From the NCBI RefSeq assembly GCF_000316035.1, contig NZ_ANHX01000079.1, forward strand, positions 1 to 64,000: a stretch of 64,000 nt of DNA, given 5' to 3'. The DNA is from Paenibacillus sp. PAMC 26794. GTDB lineage: Bacteria > Bacillota > Bacilli > Paenibacillales > Paenibacillaceae. The notes under the pieces were generated by a model, which had not been told where the DNA came from, made no database searches, and saw nothing but the letters and a program-made list of their open reading frames with translations. The translations under genes were made by a program, and so were the position numbers. Position 1 is the first letter of the stretch. Each line of letters begins with the position of its first letter. Positions 61,297 to 64,000 of this stretch are shown here, in pieces.

Positions 61297-62247
61297 TCAG
61301 GATGATTTGCCTTGAACAAGCTTCCAGTTCACAATCGAGAACAGGGCGATAATGAGGAACATGCCCCAACCAACGGCAGCGCCATATCCGAAGTAATTGT
61401 TAATGAAGGATTCACGGTAGAGGTACAATACAATCGTCATGCCTGCTGCACCAGCGCCACCATCATTACCTACCAATACTTGTGGCTCAGTGAACAGCTG
61501 CATACCGCCGATGGTTGATGTAATGACCGTAAACAGGATCACAGGACGCAGCATCGGAATTGTAATTCGGAAAAAGGACTGTATCGCTGATGCGCCGTCA
61601 ATTTTGGCCGCTTCGTATAATGTCTGCGGGATACTTTGAAGTCCGGCTAGATAGATGACGGCATTATATCCGGTCCAGCGCCAGACTACCATGGAGGAGA
61701 TTGCGACTTTGATGCCCCATGGTGCATTAAGCCACTCCACAACCGGTAGCCCGACCGACTGCAACAGATAATTGAGAAAGCCATAATTGTTGGCAAATAA
61801 GGCACCGAAGATAATGGCTACCGCCACGATGGATGTGACATTTGGCAGGAAATAACCGACCCGAAATAATGTACGGAACTTCACAAATGGTGCATGCAGC
61901 AGAAAGGCAATAATCAGGGCAAAGAAGAGCATTGGAATCGTCGAATAGATCCAGATCATGAACGTGTTACCCACGGCTTGCCAGAACTCGGCATCGGTCA
62001 GCATGTATTTGAAATTGTTGAGTCCGTTAAACGTCATGACACCGATGCCATCCCATTTATGAAAAGCCAGATAGAGTGAGAACCCAATCGGGAACAGGCC
62101 AAATACCGCGAACAGAATATAAAACGGCGATATCGCAACATAAAGTGCACGATGCTCCCACATTCTGGCCCACAGTGACTTCTGCCGATCCAGATCAGGT
62201 CTTGCATTTCCGGGATCGGGAGTAAGACGAGGTTCAGTTACAGCCAT
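61297..62247 (-). CDS. Sugar ABC transporter permease (MalF-like)
   Basis: A 316-residue permease with six helices and a 30-residue cytosolic N-terminus. EAA loop YEAAKIDGASAIQSFFRITIPML. AAAGGAGGAA precedes the ATG. The gene lies 20 bases before the MalG-like gene and is cotranscribed with it. Confidence 0.92.
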   Translation of the reverse strand: MAVTEPRLTPDPGNARPDLDRQKSLWARMWEHRALYVAISPFYILFAVFGLFPIGFSLYLAFHKWDGIGVMTFNGLNNFKYMLTDAEFWQAVGNTFMIWIYSTIPMLFFALIIAFLLHAPFVKFRTLFRVGYFLPNVTSIVAVAIIFGALFANNYGFLNYLLQSVGLPVVEWLNAPWGIKVAISSMVVWRWTGYNAVIYLAGLQSIPQTLYEAAKIDGASAIQSFFRITIPMLRPVILFTVITSTIGGMQLFTEPQVLVGNDGGAGAAGMTIVLYLYRESFINNYFGYGAAVGWGMFLIIALFSIVNWKLVQGKSS

Positions 62248-62291
62248 ATGAATTCCTCCTTTGCGGATAACGAAACCACACGTTCTTCAGG

Positions 62292-63566
62292 TTAACGCTG
62301 CAATTCCCGCTCGACGCGGTGTACCGTATCTGTCCAGACCTGCTGTGGATCGGCATTTTGCTTCGCGACATCATTCAGCCGCCGGGTGATAATGTTGTGT
62401 ACGGATGGATATCGTTCGCCAAAGAAAGCATCCGGCACATCCTGTGCCGATTCGGCAAATACAGGCCCTGTCGCCTGTCCACCGAAGAAAGGTTCTTTTT
62501 CTTTCATGGCAGGATCATCAAACACACCTGGTGCAGAAGGGAACAGATTCAATGTCTGATATTGCTCCAGTTGATTTTCGGGACTTTGCAGCCAGCGAAC
62601 CAGTTCAAAGGCTTCCTGAGGATGCTCACTCGACTTCAGGATGGACAGGAATGATCCCCCGTTGTTGCCATCTCCCCCTGGTGCCCGAGCGACCCGCCAC
62701 TTCCCGGAGGTGTCCGGAGCGGCTTCCTGAAGCACTTGTTTCATCCAGACGGCACCTACAAAAGAGGCGATTTCGCCATTATTCATCGCGGCGTTCCAGC
62801 TTGGAGTCCAGCCATCTGCATTGGCTAGCAGTCCCTTCTCTTTGAAAGCAACGGCCGTATCCCAGCTCTTGCCCACAATAGGGGAATCCATGCCGATAAA
62901 GGACCCATCCGGCCGGAAATAACGCTCCGCAGACTGCGATATGACTTGATTGTAAACGGTTGCAATATTGTCAGTTAGAAAAACCTTGCCTCCGAATTTC
63001 TCTTTGATCTGTTCTCCGGCGGCTGCATATGCATCCCAGCTGTTGATCTGGCGTGTAACGTCATCGGGATCAGATGGCAATCCTGCCTCCTTGAACAGAT
63101 CTTCTCGGTAGAAGAGGGCTGTTGGCCCCGTATCCATCGGGAACCCGATCATCTGTCCACTTGGCGTAACACCTTGCTTCCATTTCCACGGCAGATATTG
63201 GTCTTCAATATCTCCTGCACCGAGATCATACAGATTATAGAAACGGTCCTCACTGGGGAATAGCTCCATGATCCAGTCGTTCAATGCCACAATGTCTGGT
63301 TCACCTGAGCGTGCAGCGAGTGTTGTTTTGAGCTTTGCCTTGAAATCACCGCCGATTTTCTGAGCTGTCAGTTCGATATTGGGGAACTTTTCCTTAGCCC
63401 TGGCAATCAACTTATCATCGATGGAACGGTTCCAGTACCATAATGTAAGCGCTACCTTTTTGTTGCTCGCTGAATCGTCCTGTCCGGGCCAGATGGAGCA
63501 TCCGCTTATGAGCAGGACGCAGACCATCAGTATGGCTGTCCAGCATGTTCTTTTCCGGCGGATCAT
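62292..63566 (-). CDS. Sugar ABC transporter substrate-binding lipoprotein
   Basis: A 424-residue family 1 solute-binding protein. Lipobox I-S-G-C with Cys 23. Mature region: VALTLWYWNRSIDDKLIARAKEKFPNIEL, GFPMDTGPTALFYREDLFKEAGLPSDPDDV and NGEIASFVGAVWMKQVL. ATG 63566 follows GAGGGGGT; the frame stays open upstream to 63740 but that part has no signal sequence of its own. First gene of the importer; the neighbouring gluconokinase hints at a sugar acid or derivative, which is inference. Confidence 0.92.
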   Translation of the reverse strand: MIRRKRTCWTAILMVCVLLISGCSIWPGQDDSASNKKVALTLWYWNRSIDDKLIARAKEKFPNIELTAQKIGGDFKAKLKTTLAARSGEPDIVALNDWIMELFPSEDRFYNLYDLGAGDIEDQYLPWKWKQGVTPSGQMIGFPMDTGPTALFYREDLFKEAGLPSDPDDVTRQINSWDAYAAAGEQIKEKFGGKVFLTDNIATVYNQVISQSAERYFRPDGSFIGMDSPIVGKSWDTAVAFKEKGLLANADGWTPSWNAAMNNGEIASFVGAVWMKQVLQEAAPDTSGKWRVARAPGGDGNNGGSFLSILKSSEHPQEAFELVRWLQSPENQLEQYQTLNLFPSAPGVFDDPAMKEKEPFFGGQATGPVFAESAQDVPDAFFGERYPSVHNIITRRLNDVAKQNADPQQVWTDTVHRVERELQR

Positions 63567-63707
63567 GTGTATTACCCCCTCATCGTTAAGTTCGAGGCAT
63601 GAAGTGCGTTGGACTACAACATTAGTGTATGAGCAGTTTATAAACTCATACCCAATATTCTTGAATTGAAACACAAATCTGTGACAAATGCTACCATAAA
63701 TTTTATC

Positions 63708-63778
63708 AGTTACTTTAAAAATAAAAGTTACTTGACACATGATAATTTTTATTTTAAACTAACTTACATAAAGTAACT
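63708..63778. promoter_or_regulatory. Divergent promoter region with three AGTTACTT boxes
   Basis: AGTTACTT at 63708-63715 and 63726-63733 (18 bases apart) and inverted AAGTAACT at 63771-63778. A plus-strand promoter TTGACA (63732-63737), 17 bases, TAAACT (63755-63760) lies between them. The boxes are placed to control both the importer and the gene starting at 63890. The 323-base gap holds no gene. Confidence 0.45.
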
Positions 63779-63889
63779 AATGATGATGAAAATAATATAG
63801 ATACGTACTATATAATATCCAAGTGATCCAAATTCACTCTGGATGCGAATCAATCAACATACAAGTTGGCCTAAACAGGAGGAACGACA

Positions 63890-64000
63890 ATGATCAATTC
63901 ACATATTATTCAACTGCTTGCCCCCAAAATCCAGACTTTTCCGAGTGGAAAAGAGTTTATATACCTGGTGGGACCAATCAAGCTCCCGGTTAACCTCGAT
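63890..64000 (+). CDS. Start of an unidentified gene, cut by window end
   Basis: ATG 63890 follows AGGAGG by 6-7 bases; 37 codons are visible (MINSHIIQLLAPKIQ...). The fragment is too short to name. Being divergent from a sugar importer with shared repeats, it could be its regulator or a catabolic enzyme. Confidence 0.6.
   Translation, partial: MINSHIIQLLAPKIQTFPSGKEFIYLVGPIKLPVNLD

Overview
The window looks like chromosomal DNA of a Gram-positive, Paenibacillus-like member of the Bacillales. Evidence: strong AGGAGG-type ribosome binding sites, frequent GTG/TTG starts, roughly 50% GC, lipoprotein-type solute-binding proteins, YesM/YesN-type two-component genes beside ATPase-less sugar importers, a contiguous cydABCD operon, and many short U-tailed terminators. 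The genus is inferred, not proven. No rRNA, tRNA, CRISPR array, prophage or full insertion sequence was seen.

Layout. 1-3.95 kb: the end of an unknown gene and a very large secreted protein whose 5' part is AT-richer than the rest. 4-16.8 kb: an oxidoreductase and its likely TetR regulator, a kinase-fold phosphotransferase, a glycosyltransferase, an ABC-F protein behind an attenuator-like leader, a four-gene operon resembling the E. coli yjfL-yjfM-yjfC group, nucleoside hydrolase, a PadR/membrane pair and lspA. 17-25.6 kb: a two-component system with a sugar ABC importer (cre-like sites before both), a MATE exporter and an AraC-type regulator. 25.7-33.2 kb: two Rpn-type nuclease genes, the second split by a 160-bp MITE-like element, around an OmpR/histidine kinase/lipoprotein set and trhO with a SufR-like regulator. 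33.4-38.7 kb: TetR plus phosphotransferase, a three-gene ABC importer of the BPD_transp_2 type and a lone winged-helix protein. 38.8-43.1 kb (minus strand): methyltransferase, two glycosyltransferases and a degenerate glycosyltransferase/TPR-like protein. 43.4-49.7 kb: cydABCD behind two Rex-type palindromes. 50.1-54.8 kb: LacI regulator divergent from a sugar importer. 55-58.1 kb: TagO/WecA-like transferase, an unknown protein, an ArsR regulator and its probable SnoaL-like target. 58.6-63.6 kb (minus): gluconokinase and a third sugar importer. The window ends inside a new plus-strand gene.

Themes. Three carbohydrate importers lack their own ATPase, so they probably share an MsmX-type ATPase encoded elsewhere. 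Several regulators have visible operator-like palindromes at their own promoter and at a neighbour's. Two dispersed intergenic repeat families occur; one has a roughly 50-bp period and appears in both orientations at 49.8 and 58.4 kb. Several conserved proteins carry long S/T/Q/G-rich linkers.
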